Assembly: GCA_019188255.1 (NCBI GenBank) | Contig: JAETXT010000002.1 | Span: 4,774,001 to 4,838,000 of the forward strand | Source: Verticillium longisporum | Lineage: Eukaryota > Ascomycota > Sordariomycetes > Glomerellales > Plectosphaerellaceae | DNA: 64,000 nucleotides | Direction: 5' to 3' | Shown: positions 22,162-33,557 of the stretch, piece after piece | Position numbering within the stretch: position 1 is the first letter of the stretch | Layout of the letters: each line of letters starts with the position of its first letter | Made by a program: the position numbers and the translations under genes | Notes under the pieces: generated by a model | Database searches by the model: none | Told to the model about the DNA's origin: nothing | What the model saw: the letters and a program-made list of their open reading frames with translations, nothing else

Positions 22162-23883
22162 TCAGGCAGCGCCGAGGATGAGGCCGTCGACCATGCCGCC
22201 CGTCTCGCACGCGGCCTTTGCCTTTTCGACCTCGCCGCCGACGCGGCGGCGCAGCAGGCGGAAGCCGTCGGCGAGGTCGGCGCTGCCGCCGGCGTACTCG
22301 GCGTAGAGCTCAATGAGGTGCATGCCGACCTCGACGCAGGCGCTGACGTAGCGGGGGTCGACGACGTGGGCGCAGACCCACTTGAGGATGGGCTGGACGG
22401 TGCGCTCGTCGCGGCCCTCGAGGGCGGCGCGGACGGCGCTGCGGTGGCGCAGGGCGAGGAGGAGGGTGAGCACCTCGAGCGGCGCCGCCGGCTGGTCGGC
22501 CTGCTTCTTGTTCGCAGCCGCCGCCGCCTTGCTGCCGCCCTGTTTGTTCTTGGCGGCGGCGGCCTGGTTCGAGGCCACCGAGGCCGGGTCGAGGAGGCGG
22601 TCGAGTGCCTCGGCGTAGCGACCGTGGCGGAGGGCGCGCTGCCAGGGAGCCTCGTTCTTACGGCCGCCCTCGCGGGGCTCGTTGGCGATGACGACGTCGG
22701 TCGACTCGCCGGCCATGTCGAGGCGGCGCGTGGCGGCGATGCGGCGCTTCTTCTTGGCGTGCTGCGCGTCGTGCGCGTCGAGGGTGCCGGCGAGAAGGGC
22801 GGCCATCTCACGGTCACGGTCGCGCTGGCGCGTGGCCTCGGCACCGGAGAGGCGGGTGCGGATGCTGAGGACGCCCGACTGCATGCCGACGAGGAGGTGG
22901 CGGTCGTTGCCGGCGTTGGAGCCCGGGTCGGCGCCGGCGGCGGACGCCGTCGAGGTGGACGAGTCGGAGGCGCCGAGGACACGAAGGGTCAGAATGGGAG
23001 AGGAGTATTTCGTCGTCGACACGACGTTCCAGCCGGTCGTCTCGAAAATCTTGACGTGGCCGTCGAGGCCGCCCGAGGCGAGACGGGTGCCGCCGCTGGC
23101 GAGGCACAGAGACGTGACAGTCTTCTGGTGGTTCGTGAGCTGCTGCAGGGGGCGGGCGGCGACGAGATCGAGGACGGAAATGGCGGGTCCAGCGGCAGCG
23201 AGCAGCGTGGTGCCGGAGGGCAGGGCGAGGACGTCTTCGACGGGGGCGGCGTGCTTGAAGGTCATGACAGCCTGGTTGGAGCCGATTCTCGGATCCCAGA
23301 GACGAACAGTCGAGTCGTAACTGCCCGAGACGAGCAGGTTGGCCATGGAGCCGGGCATGAAATCGGCGCTGCGGACGTAGTCCTGGTGGCCGATGAAGGT
23401 GTGGGTGGGCTGGTTGCTGGGCAGGTCCCAGAGGCGGACTGTCTTGTCGTCGGAAGCACTGAGCAGGGTGGTGAGCAGCGACTAGGAAAACCACGTTGCC
23501 CAGACGGGCAGCTTGTGGATCAACCACGACTTGAGGATGGCGCGCGAGTTGACGACAAAGACCAGGATGCGGCCGGTGACCCCGCCGGCTACGAGGACCT
23601 TGCCATCGCGGCGGATATCACCGCTCCGGGCGACATCGGCAAAGCGGGTGACGGTCTTTTCGAGTTTCCGCGTGCGCACCGAGTAGATCTGAACACGCGT
23701 GCCGGTGGTGACGGCAAAGTGACCGTCGTTGGAGGCACCGCTAATGTGGGTGATGGGATATGTCGTGGGCGAGGGGATCTGGAGTTGGTTCTTGAAAGAC
23801 TGCCAGTAGCGCTGCTCAGCCGTGACAGGCGAAGGGCCCGACGGCAGTTTGACCTGAGTGAGAGGTCCCACGGGTGCTGCCAT
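22162..23883 (-). CDS. UTP15: U3 snoRNP / t-UTP protein UTP15, with an in-frame TAG
   Basis: One exon of 574 codons, starting MAAPVGPLTQVKLPSG at 23883. WD40 repeats run from about residue 40 to 300 (for example LLSASDDKTVRLWDLPSNQP and LLVSGSYDSTVRLWDP). The UTP15 C-terminal domain is at about 370-555 (APWQRALRHGRYAEALDRLL, VLTLLLALRHRSAVRAAL, LKWVCAHVVDPRYV). In yeast UTP15 is an essential component of the nucleolar small-subunit processome and of rDNA transcription. Codon 134 is TAG (23484-23482), between PVWATWFS and SLLTTLLSASDD, in the turn between WD repeats; the frame is the same on both sides. A nonsense codon in an essential gene argues for a base error or an unusual allele. Divergent from the MFS gene. 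Confidence 0.9.
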
Positions 23884-24858
23884 TGTGGGAGGTGACGGGA
23901 GCTTCAAGAACGGGGTTTCGCTTCGCCGCTGTGGGTGCCTCTCTGGCTTCTCGGTCTGGGGGTGGAAAGATCGCGAAACAGCCTTTTGCTGGTGTTTGCT
24001 GCCTCTGCTCCTGCTCGAGGAATTTCACACAAATTTCCAATGGCGCCATGTCCAAAGAGGACTAGTCGATACACGATAAGAGATAAGGAAAGAACGATCC
24101 AGTTTCGTCGGTCGCGGGGCAGTGCCGTATAGCTGCATGGCCCTTTGACCCCGTTTGAGCGGTACTGTCGAGTTTGCATATGTGCCTACCTACCTACCTG
24201 TACCTCTGATGAACCCTGGCACAGGCGACAACGGCCAACGTGGTGGAAGGCCGAGACGCCCTCGGCAAGCTTCGTCTTCTGCTCCGATCTTCTGCGCCGC
24301 CAACGTCTGGCACTCCGGCGCTTTGACTCGGAGTTTCGGACGGCCGAGACGGCTTTGCTGATTGATGACGAACCCAGACCTGACTCGCAAGGAAGGACAG
24401 TCGAGCTCGTTGAGCGTGGTAGGGACCCTAGTTCACAGCACTTTTCGTGTCTACCATCAATTCACCACCTCGAGGCGGCAGCACAACCCCAGCGGCCCAG
24501 ACACCCACCCTTGGCGCACGGCACATGGCCCGGAGTTGGGTGGGTTGGCATGCCCGACGCACACGAGACACCCCGATGGGATAGCCATCACGGCATCGCG
24601 GCTGACGGCACCCACCAGCGCTAATGCGTGGAGGCCTTTTCTTGCTGACGATGAACCATCTCTGATTGGACTCGGAGTCGGACCTGGTGCTACTTGACCG
24701 CCCCGCTCTCCATGACCTTTTTATCCTTTTGTTCGGGCTGTATCTCTGCCTTGACGATGGTTCAAAAGGCAACTATGAAAGCGCCGTGATTCTCTTTCCT
24801 CGTCTTCCCATTTCCTCCCCCCCCCCCATCGCCCCCGCGGCAACATTGCGCATCCATC
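23884..24858. other. Divergent promoter region, UTP15 / MFS transporter
   Basis: About 1 kb between two start codons. A TACC repeat lies at 24184-24205 and a run of eleven Cs at 24827-24837 just before the MFS start. No gene recognised. Confidence 0.5.
24184..24205. repeat. TACC repeat
   Basis: Three CCTA units followed by CCTGTACC; one-armed relative of the TACC/GGTA palindromes. Confidence 0.6.
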
Positions 24859-26364
24859 ATGCCCGTCTCGGCGCCGTCTTGGACTGCGCGACTCTATGTC
24901 GAGAGCGGCGCCGCATCGCTCGTACGGTCACCCCGCGATACCAAGATTCTCTGCCTGCAACGCTTTGTCCGCTACTTCGGATATGGTGCTACCTTTCTTA
25001 TCCTCGTCCACTTCCTCTCGAGTCACAGCTTCTCCGAGGAACGAATCGGCATCTTCATGACCCTGACGCTCTTTGGCGATGTCATTATCAGCTTCATCCT
25101 GACCGCCGTCACCGATAAGCTCGGCCGCCGGCGGGTCCTGGCAGCCGGCGCTGTCCTTATGGCCATGAGCGGCTTCATGTTTGCCCTGAGCGGCAACTAC
25201 TGGCTTCTCCTCGTGGCGAGCGTCATCGGCGTCATCAGCCCGAGCGGCAACGAGATTGGCCCCTTTCGCGCCGTCGAGGAATCCATCCTGGCTCAGCTCA
25301 CCGACAGAGAAGACAGGAGTGACATTTTCGCCTGGTCGACACTGCTGGGGACTGCCGGCGCCGCCGCAGGCACCATGACGTGCGGCTGGCTGGTGCAGCT
25401 GCTTCAGGACCTCGAGCACTGGGACACCCAGGCCGCCTACCGCGTCATCTTTGTCATTTATGCCTGCATCGGCATCGTCAAGCTGTTCCTCGTCTTCTTC
25501 CTGAGCGCCGGTGTCGAGGCCGAACCCTCTCAGGCTGCCTACAGCGCTGTCCCCACCGACCTACAGGAGGAAGACGAGGAAGGGGACGCCTTCGTCGCCG
25601 ACGACCGGTCCGATGACGGACACGACGGGGTCGTATCCTCAGCCGCGGCGTCACGGAGACGCTCGACCTCCATGTCCATGTCGTCACAGCGCACGCTAAC
25701 CGCATGGCAGCGCGTCCGCACCATGGTGCCGGCCATTTCGGCGCAATCGAGGTCGCTGCTCTACCGGCTCCTCGTCGTCTTCTTTGTCGACTCGTTCGCC
25801 TCGGGCATGGCGTCGCCCTCGTGGCTGACCTACTTCTTCACGACGGTGCACTCGCTCGAGCCGGGCTCGCTCGGCACGCTGTTCCTCGTGACCAACATTC
25901 TCGCGTCGCTCTCCAACCTGGCGGCGCTGCCCATCATCCGGCGCCTCGGGCCCCTCAAGACCATGGTCTTCACGCACCTGCCGTCGGCCGTCTTCCTCGC
26001 CGTCATCCCCTTTGTGCCCGCCGGCAGCACCGGCACCTGGGTCGCCATGGGCCTGCTGTCGCTGCGCGCCTGCAGCCAGAGCATGGACACGGCGCCTCGG
26101 CAGGCTTTCCTCTCGGCCGTCGTGCTGCCGGGCGAGAGGACGGCCATCCTCGGTGTCGTGAACAGCGTCAAGACGCTGGCGCAGGCGGGCGGCGTCGGCA
26201 CGTCGGGCTTCCTGGCGGCGCGAAAGCTGTGGATCGTCGTGCTGACGGGCGCAGGAACGATGAAGGTGATGTACGACCTCAGCATGCTGTGGATGTTCTG
26301 GCGACTGAAGGAGAGGGGTGACACGACGGAGAGCAAGCACACGACGGACGAGGAAGAGCAGTGA
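24859..26364 (+). CDS. Major facilitator superfamily transporter
   Basis: Single exon, 501 residues, about 12 hydrophobic segments in two halves. The cytoplasmic loop after TM2 carries the MFS motif A equivalent (VTDKLGRRRVLAAG). The second half repeats the pattern less strictly (IIRRLGPLKTMVFTHLP). The central loop (about residues 225-285) is acidic and then Ser/Arg-rich (LQEEDEEGDAFVADDRSDD, RRRSTSMSMSSQRT), a likely phosphorylated regulatory segment. The C-terminus is also acidic (TTDEEEQ). The closest type is the conserved fungal single-exon MFS group that also has bacterial relatives; the substrate is not predictable. Expected in the plasma or vacuolar membrane. No frame damage. Confidence 0.88.
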   Translation: MPVSAPSWTARLYVESGAASLVRSPRDTKILCLQRFVRYFGYGATFLILVHFLSSHSFSEERIGIFMTLTLFGDVIISFILTAVTDKLGRRRVLAAGAVLMAMSGFMFALSGNYWLLLVASVIGVISPSGNEIGPFRAVEESILAQLTDREDRSDIFAWSTLLGTAGAAAGTMTCGWLVQLLQDLEHWDTQAAYRVIFVIYACIGIVKLFLVFFLSAGVEAEPSQAAYSAVPTDLQEEDEEGDAFVADDRSDDGHDGVVSSAAASRRRSTSMSMSSQRTLTAWQRVRTMVPAISAQSRSLLYRLLVVFFVDSFASGMASPSWLTYFFTTVHSLEPGSLGTLFLVTNILASLSNLAALPIIRRLGPLKTMVFTHLPSAVFLAVIPFVPAGSTGTWVAMGLLSLRACSQSMDTAPRQAFLSAVVLPGERTAILGVVNSVKTLAQAGGVGTSGFLAARKLWIVVLTGAGTMKVMYDLSMLWMFWRLKERGDTTESKHTTDEEEQ

Positions 26365-27451
26365 GGGTTCGCCCGCAGAGGGTGAGACAGCACCTGTTTG
26401 AACCTGAATTGCAGCACGCAAGCTGGCGGGGAACGTCGAAAACGTGTGCTATCACTTTGCAGAAAAGCGGTTTGGTGGTGGTTAGCAAGATATTGATACA
26501 ATGGTCATTTGCTGCCAAATCTGGCATCAGTCACAACTGTGTTTTGTTTTCCACGGACGCCATCAACCTGCTTCCTCCACTGACAGCCCATGAATGATCT
26601 GGTGCGGCAGTGGGACACGATCGCCGGAATGGTAGGAAGCGATGATGGCAGTGTCTGCAGATCTTTCCGTGCGCAGGGAGCGGCGATGTGGGAACGGGGC
26701 TGTGGTCAGTGTCGGTGGACGTTGCCATGCCATCATGTACCGATGATATTTTCTGGTTGACGCGTGTCTGAGCACGTCCTTTGGCCACTGCGATGCCATG
26801 TACAAGGCATGAATGGTGTGACGGGCTTGAGGCGGCAGGGCGAGACAAAAAAAACAAGCTGGTTATCCAGGGTTCCAGTTGACCAGACAAGTCCAGAATA
26901 GCATAACTCGCATGCTATAGGGGCATCTGTCCTTTGCTTTCCTTGGTTCATGCTGTCGCCGTAGAGACGACCCATGTGTTGTGGGAGAAGGAAACCCAAC
27001 AGAGACACCCAATCCAATCGTCAGGCACGTCCCGCGTCGTGATGCAACGCTGGGGCATTGCACCTGCGTAGTGGTGTTGCACGTAGACGGTACAATGACA
27101 CAAGGCTTTCCCGCGTGACAGGCCCCACCCCCGTCCATTGGGCCTTGGGTGCTCAAGGTGCTGCAGTCGACCTTTGGGCATTGGACCTTTTGGGCGTAAA
27201 AAAGTGAGGGGCCCCCGCTAACCGCAGCAGTGTGACCAGGCCGTCCTGACCACTGACGACTGATTGTACCTTGCCTACCACCTACCTTGCCTTTACTTGA
27301 CCACAGACGTGCTCCCTTCCCTCCCCTCATAACCATACAAGTCTCGACTTTTTCCCCTTCCGCCAAGAACGATACGAACCATTGAACCCATTCTTCTCGA
27401 GCAGCAAAATAATCACATCCATCAGACATCCTTAGAGGCGCCTCAATCAAT
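26365..27451. other. Intergenic, igo1 promoter region
   Basis: About 1.1 kb. The long minus frame at 26863-27450 has no Met at its start region and no domain; it is taken as a shadow. Contains a short TACC-like stretch near 27273-27290. Confidence 0.45.
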
Positions 27452-28136
27452 ATGAACCCTCACCAGAAGAACAAGGTCGACGTCTCGGTACGTAGTTCTG
27501 CCCCTCCCCCTCCCGCCTTCCCCTCCTCCTCTGCGTTGAACCCAACGACATGACTCGCCATGATGCATCAGCTTCCAGAGCTATCACCAACACCTCTCAA
27601 GCCCACGGCACGGAGAATCGAGCCGCTCATGTTCAAATCAATGTCACCATGACGGAAAACAAAAGCTGACATCTGCCTCTCCCCGCCATCAGTCCCTCAC
27701 CCCCGAGGAGCAGCGCCTCTTCCGCCTCTACGGCAAGCTCCCCTCCCGCTCCGACCACTTCGCCAAGCACCTCAAGGACCGCAAGTACTTCGACTCGGGC
27801 GACTACGCCATGTCCAAGGCCGGCAAGGGCGACGGCGTCGACGCCGGCGCCGTCGGCTCCCAGCACCCCGTCCCCGAGAACATCCCCCACCTGTCGAGCC
27901 CCGTCAACGGCTCCGGCGCCCCCTCGGGCGTCGGCGGTGCCAACGGCGGCGCCCAGAAGCACCACGGCAGCATCGCCGCCGGTGTCTCGGCCGGCAGCCC
28001 CGTCAAGGAGTCGAGCTTCCTCAACCGCGAGACGAGCGCCGAGGGCGCCGACGAGGTTGCCGGCGGCGGTCTGCCTGAGCCCCAGGGCACTCCCTCGCCG
28101 GCGTCCAAGACGGAGGGCATTCCCATTCGGCGATAG
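27452..28136 (+). CDS. IGO1: Endosulfine-family PP2A inhibitor / mRNA stability protein Igo1
   Basis: Exons 27452-27487 and 27693-28136 (205-nt GT...AG intron) give 159 residues. The conserved ENSA/ARPP19 core is present: LTPEEQRLFRLYGKLPSR, then KYFDSGDYAMSKAG. Ser46 in FDSGDY is the site phosphorylated by the Greatwall kinase Rim15 in yeast; the phosphorylated motif inhibits PP2A-B55 and, through Igo1, protects mRNAs at entry into quiescence. The remainder is low-complexity Gly/Ser/Pro with conserved-looking NIPHLSSP-type and SSFLNRE segments, and it ends IPIRR. Filamentous fungi normally carry one such gene. Probably cytosolic. The frame is intact, and the FDSGDY motif makes the call firm. 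Confidence 0.95.
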
Positions 28137-28954
28137 GGGAGGGAGAGCATACCATGACGCGGGCAACGGATGGGTGAACACACTCACACGGGTGGGGGGA
28201 GACCTAAGTCGCGGGCGGCAAACGGGTGTTCCGGCAAAATCACCCTCATGATTTTACGAAGGGGCTTGATTTGATGCGATTCTTTTGCGGCGTTGGGACG
28301 GACTGGCACACTGCGAAACTACGAAAGAGAGAGATGGAAAGGCAGAGGGGAAGAGAGAGAGAGAGAGAGATTGTGTGGCAGGGACAGAGACAGTGCGGGG
28401 AAGGTGTGCGTTATTGGGGCTCAGATACGGACGAGCCAGTTTCCTCTGTCATATCTTGTTTCATCCTTCCAGACCTGAACTGTTGTGTGTACGTTGTGTG
28501 TTGATGTGCGCTGTGGCGGACCTCTGCTTTGCCTCTTTTATTTTTTCTTCTCAGTGATTCAACTTGGTCAAGGTTGACAACTTCATCCCTGATACTTCTC
28601 TCGATTCCTCTATCCGTCTTCCCCAAGACCAAGTCACAAATACTAGTTTATCGAGAAAGACTGGCAGCAGTGTTTTCACGGCACAATCTAGGTACGAGAT
28701 GGCAAGAGCCGTCACGCTTCTCAACAGTATGGAGACCGTAGTGGGGACCTAGATAGCCTCGTATTTTGAATATGAAGCGAAAGAAAAGAAAAAAAGTGTA
28801 GGAATCATGATCTCATCTCTGTCTTGTTCCCTCGTCTTCTCCTTTTGTTCGTTTCGAGTACCAGACGCCATCCTTTTTTTTTTCTTCTTCTTTTGGTCGG
28901 GGACCCTATCCTCCGCCAACCTCTAGACCCAATCCCATGCAAAACCCTAGCTGT
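28137..28954. other. Convergent 3' intergenic region
   Basis: Between the ends of igo1 and MYG1. A (GA)n run lies at 28352-28370 and a T-rich stretch at 28873-28892. No gene seen. Confidence 0.5.
28352..28370 (+). repeat. (GA)n microsatellite
   Basis: Nine to ten uninterrupted AG/GA dinucleotides in the igo1 3' region. Confidence 0.85.
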
Positions 28955-30025
28955 TTACGAGGTGAGAGCCTTCGTGGCCATAGCCAGGGCGCCCTCAAAG
29001 GTGGCGTTGCCGCCGATGAAGCCGGCGGCGTGGACAAAGACGCAGCCATCGATGCCGGCGATGCCATCGAGCTCCTGATCGCGGAACCCCCTCCAGGCCT
29101 CCGGCAGGGGCTTCCTGCTCTGGAACGAGTCCTTGGTCACGGGGACGGTCTGTACGCGCCACTTGGCGCCGGGGACGGGCTTCTCCGGGTAGAGGACGTA
29201 GAGGACGGCGGGCTTGCCCTCCTCAAGCGAGTAGAGGTGGTCCTTCCAGGGAGCACTGACGCCGTCAAAGACGAGGATGCGGCCCTCGGGGTCGTGCTGG
29301 GCGCGGGCGTCAAAGGCGGCCTTGACGACGGCGCGCGCGGGCAGCCAGGCCTTGGCGTAATACTGCAGGTCGCGGTCAAACACCTCGCCGATGCGCGCCG
29401 AGGCGGCCTCGAAGCGCTTGTCCTCCGCGGCCTGGGCCTGCTCGGGGTCCGCAACGACGGCGTCGTTCCAGTTGCCGTTGAAGCGGCCGACCATGGCGCC
29501 GAGGGTGAAGCCGCCCTCGCTGAAGCGCTTCTCGAGGCCCGCGGCCGAGACGGCGGCGGGGTCGTAGACGGAGATGCCGTTGTCGTGGGCGTCGAGGGCC
29601 TCGACGAAGGACTCGTAGAACTTGTTGTGCAGCAGGGCCACGTCAGGGCTGTCCTCAGCGGTGCCCATCTTCTGGGCGATGATGGCGCGTCCAAAGTGCA
29701 GGAAGACGAGGCCGGCGCTCGACAGCTTGGTCGAGCGGCCGGGGAAGGTCGTCATGAAACCGCGCTGGTGGTGATCGTAGCGGTTCTTCTCGGCGTCGTA
29801 CTCGCCACCGACATCGACGACGGTGTGGCACGTCTCGAGGAGCTTGGGGTCGCGTGTGCGGATCAGGCTGGCACCCTGGTAGGCGGGCAGCTGACGGAGC
29901 ATGTGGACGGCGAGGGCCTCGTCGGCGTGGAAGTGGCCATTGTGGGTTCCAATGGTAAGGGTAGACATCTTGAGGCGTTTCGCTGCTTGTTCGGCCATTC
30001 GGAAGGAGCTGAAGCTACGCAACAT
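28955..30025 (-). CDS. MYG1 family exonuclease
   Basis: Single exon, 356 residues. After two short N-terminal Met options comes the family signature IGTHNGHFHADEALAVHML (about 25-43), then VVDVGGEYDAEKNRYDHHQR, whose His/Asp residues form the DHH-type metal site. LIRTRDP, HDNGISVYDP, GRILVFDG and FVHAAGFIGG are further family blocks. MYG1 proteins are 3'-5' RNA exonucleases that coordinate nucleolar and mitochondrial RNA processing. The start is at 30025 (MLRSFSSFRMAEQAAKRLKM), a basic amphipathic leader that could act as a mitochondrial presequence; initiation at Met10 or Met20 would drop it. Divergent from IEC3. No damage in the frame. Confidence 0.93.
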   Translation of the reverse strand: MLRSFSSFRMAEQAAKRLKMSTLTIGTHNGHFHADEALAVHMLRQLPAYQGASLIRTRDPKLLETCHTVVDVGGEYDAEKNRYDHHQRGFMTTFPGRSTKLSSAGLVFLHFGRAIIAQKMGTAEDSPDVALLHNKFYESFVEALDAHDNGISVYDPAAVSAAGLEKRFSEGGFTLGAMVGRFNGNWNDAVVADPEQAQAAEDKRFEAASARIGEVFDRDLQYYAKAWLPARAVVKAAFDARAQHDPEGRILVFDGVSAPWKDHLYSLEEGKPAVLYVLYPEKPVPGAKWRVQTVPVTKDSFQSRKPLPEAWRGFRDQELDGIAGIDGCVFVHAAGFIGGNATFEGALAMATKALTS

Positions 30026-30549
30026 GCAGTTTCTTGATGCTGAGATCCGTAAAGTGTCTTTGCATGAGCTTTTGGTGTCTTCTTCCTCTGAAAGAAAGAA
30101 AATACACACCGCGAGATGATGAAAATCCAATTGTAGTAAGAGGAGGTGTTGAGACTGGAGCTCGAAACAGCAGGATCTGAGATGTGGTAAGGCAACCCCC
30201 GCTATTCGCTAGCACCACTCCTTCATTGATGAGGGTCCCCGCCATTGAGGACTGGCGTCTTATCACCACACCCCCCGCGGCCACCCCCCACTGGGATTAA
30301 CCCATCTCTTGATTGGACAGAGCTTCTCGTGCCAGAGAGGTCGTGAGTTTGCAGCCTCGCCCTGCAGATGGCCATTTTCCAACAACGCCAGTGCCTCCAC
30401 GCGGCATCACCACCCTTTTTCATCACTTCAGCTTCAACCTCGACCTCCCCCATCACTGAAACCCAGGTTCCCCGCTCTCTTGAAAAGCACTTCAGCCGAA
30501 ACATCAATCTTCGTTGGGGCTATCACGTCAGTCGGCTCGAAGAAAAAAG
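30026..30549. other. Divergent promoter, MYG1 / IEC3
   Basis: About 520 bp between two divergent start codons. No coding content recognised. Confidence 0.5.
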
Positions 30550-31812
30550 ATGGACGACGACGCGCCTTCCGTCACGGCGCGCCCTGAGCACGACCTCATC
30601 AAGCCCGAACGGTACGACTCGGAAGACACACGAATGGCCGACGCGAAGCCAACATACAAGTCGTGGAAGAAGAAGTATCGCAAGATGCGCATCACGTTCG
30701 ACCAGAAGATGCATGATGGCGAGGAGCTGCACAAGCAGGAGCAGAAGGCACTTGCCATGGCGAAGCGGATCGCAATTGAGAACGAGTAAGTCCCCTGCGA
30801 GCATTTCGCATTCACGGGTCATGGTCTCGTGATCGCCAAGATGGCTGTGTCTGGTTCTCACACGCATGACAGCCGTCTGCTCGACCTGCTCTTGGAGCTC
30901 AACGAGTCGCATCAGATCCCCCTAGAGAAGCGACTCGACATCGCTCTCACGCCCCCAGCCGACGATGACAATCTCGATCGCGACCTCCCGAAGCCCACCA
31001 AGTCTCTCGATCAGGTGCTCCAAGACGTACCACACACTTCCTATGCCCAAGCGAAGGAGCGCTTCCCGGCCGTCGTCGCCGACATGGAGCCATTTGCCGG
31101 CGAAGCGAATCCGCCTTCATTCCTCAACCCTGATGATATCGATGAGTATCTCTGGGACCTTGACAGGCGCATCGACGACAGCGACATGCTGCCCACCCTG
31201 GCGCCCTCTGCCCGTCCCAACACCCTCACGAACACCAACAGCAGCAGCCAAAACATCGCCCTCCGCAACCCTACCAGTGTCTACAACTGGCTTCGCAAGA
31301 ACGCCCCCAAGACGTTCCTCCAGGATGCCGAGCAGGCAGCTCCGGCGGCGGACAAGGACGACGCGCACCATGACGAAGCACCGGCCACCGATGTCAAGCG
31401 CAAGAGGAAATCAGGAATCGGGGCCAGTGCCGCCAAGTCGGAGCGCGGCGGCGGACGCGGATCTCGGGGCGGCAAGCGACGTAGCGGCATCGACCGGCTC
31501 AGCGTGTCACAGTCTCACAAAGAGGCCGGCGACGAGCCCCAGAGCGGCACCCGCGAAGCGTTCGCCGACAAGGATGGCGACTTTTTCAACCTCTCGTCGT
31601 CCACCAGGGGTCCCGCCAAGCGCAAGCGTGACGAGGACGTCAGCTATCGGCCCAAGGGCGGCTCGAGCGGCCGGCCCAGCAAGAAGAAGCGCAAGAGCGG
31701 CGGCGAAGGGGACATGGAGACGCCTTCGGGCAAGCCTCGGCGCGGCGGTAAGGGCCGGACGCCCACGGGCTCGCGAGGCCGGTCCCTGGCGGATGACGCG
31801 CATGATGACTGA
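30550..31812 (+). CDS. IEC3: Ino80 chromatin-remodelling complex subunit Iec3
   Basis: Exons 30550-30785 and 30873-31812 (87-nt GT...AG intron) give 391 residues. The Iec3 domain starts near residue 36: TYKSWKKKYRKMRITFDQKM, then HKQEQKALAMAKRIAIEND, RLLDLLLELNESHQIP, a helical region found in the fungal Ino80 subunit Iec3 (described in fission yeast). After residue 170 the protein is disordered: Lys/Arg-rich nuclear signals (KRKRKSG, KKKRKSG), Gly/Arg-rich patches (GGGRGSRGGKR) and an acidic end. The role is structural within the INO80 nucleosome remodeller in the nucleus. The intact frame and the joined domain across the intron support the model. Confidence 0.88.
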
Positions 31813-33557
31813 GGAGGCTGCGATGCGGTCCCGGTGTTTCATGAGACATGGCCAGCCGTGAACCATGCTAGTACACTCTACTGGGCACTTCACTTTGAAG
31901 GCGTTTTGGGGGATCTTTATTCGAGAAGGTGACATGTGTCAATGCGTGGGTTAAATGTATACATAGTGAAGCTCGAGTCTTTTTGTGAGCGAGCGGCGTT
32001 TGGCGGGGGGCGGACTCGGTTGACCATCAAAGTGCGTCCGTAATTGGGCCGTGCTGGTGGCGAGCCAGATCAATTGCTATAGAGGTTATTCACGATTATT
32101 TGTTCATCTGTTTTCAAGCACGTGTTGCTGCCGATGGCTGTTTCGTTGTCATGCTTTGACAGTGACGATCGACCTCGAATGCCAGCCGCCATGAAGCTTC
32201 GCCTAAGGCCGTGAGTCACTGCTGGAGAGTGACACATCAGATGGCAAGTGTGCAAGGCAGGTCAGTGACACGATCGGTCATAAACCGGGGATGCTCGTAA
32301 ACCGACGATAGCCCTGATATTCCAGAGACGGCTGGTGGGTTTTGGTGGTGAGCGACGAGAGCGACATCGGATGCGGCGGGTCCACCTGGGCTGGGCCTCG
32401 CTGCCAGGTCCAGGGCGGGTACACTAGGTCTGATTGGGATGAGAGGTGAGTCCGTGGCGCCGCCGGTGTACGAATTCGTGGATATGCAAAAGTGCTCGAC
32501 ATCACGAAAGCAGCGCGTCGCATTTCCACGCCGACTCGACTTTGATGCCCATGCGGTTGCAGAGACCGAGTCAGCAGACGGGTGATTCGGGGGGGTCGGG
32601 TGCATCGGGCCAGCGGCAGCCCGAGGGGGAAGGTGGTCATCTGCGAACTGGGCTCTCCCCGCATTCAGTCGATCGGTACCTGAGGTGGCCTGGCGACGCA
32701 GGAATTGGGGCGGTTGTTTCGGTGTGGGTGTATGCATTGCTGTATGGCACCATATAGGGACTTAAGAGGTAGGTACAGGCACCTGTTGGTGAGTGACTTT
32801 TTGAGGGGCATGACAGCACTGTATCAGTCAAGAGACAGGGGGAGCAGGAGCAGACGGCGGACCCCTGGTCGCCCCGCAGAGAGCTTTTTCAGCGATGGCC
32901 GGGGCTCGGGGCTCTGGGAGGGCGAGTTCGCAGCTTCATTGACTCGACTGGAAGGAGAAACCGGCGAGCTCTTGAACAGGCTGATGTCCCGCCTGTTCCT
33001 GCCTCCCCATCCCCATCCCCATCCCATATCCTCATCCTTCATCCCACCATCCCGCCGACTCGTCGACTTGCGTCTTCCAACGACAAGTCACCACCACCTT
33101 TGCTCTGCCCCGCCTCTTCCGTTGCCCATAAGAGAGACAGCTGTGCCGCCTCTTGCTCTCTCCCGAGACTTTTCTCCTTCTTCCTCTCCACGACACCCCC
33201 AAAACGTCATCGACGTATTTCTCTCGCCCGTTGCGACAGCGACAGCAAGCAACAGCAACGACACCAGCGAAGAGACATCAGTCAGCCAGCCTCCTGCAGC
33301 CTTCCCTCCGGTGGTGGCACCCAGATCTGCATCCCGTCGAAACCGCCAATTGAACTCGCGCGCGCCCACTGCAGGCCGAGAGGACCCTCTGAAGCACCTA
33401 CCGCTTGTACCGCTCACGCATTACGCTATTCGGTAAAGCCACCCGGCCCAGCTTCAGCACCTCGGCATTGGCCTCGTTGCTTCTTCCCTCCTCCCGACGG
33501 CCCCTCTCTACAAACCGACCCCTCCCGTTGTGTGCGCCTCTGCCGACCTTCTTCATC
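31813..33557. other. Intergenic and leader of NADP-isocitrate dehydrogenase
   Basis: About 1.75 kb. A short GGTAGGTAC unit is at 32768-32778. A C-rich leader with CCCCATCCCCAT repeats (33006-33024) precedes the gene. The 243-codon plus frame at 32705-33436 shows no domain. Confidence 0.45.

Noticed and set aside
22126..23895. 589-codon plus-strand ORF opposite UTP15
   Set aside because: It mirrors the GC3-rich UTP15 frame, is Gly/Ala/Val/Asp-rich and has no domain; a shadow of antisense codon bias.
26863..27450. 195-codon minus ORF upstream of igo1
   Set aside because: Lies in the igo1 promoter, has no recognisable domain and no splice support.
28937..30037. 366-codon plus-strand ORF opposite MYG1
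   Set aside because: Exact antisense shadow of MYG1 with Ala/Val/Gly/Leu-rich translation and no motif.
32705..33436. 243-codon plus ORF before the IDH gene
   Set aside because: Reads through a C/A-rich leader; His/Pro/Ser-rich translation without domain. More likely 5' UTR.
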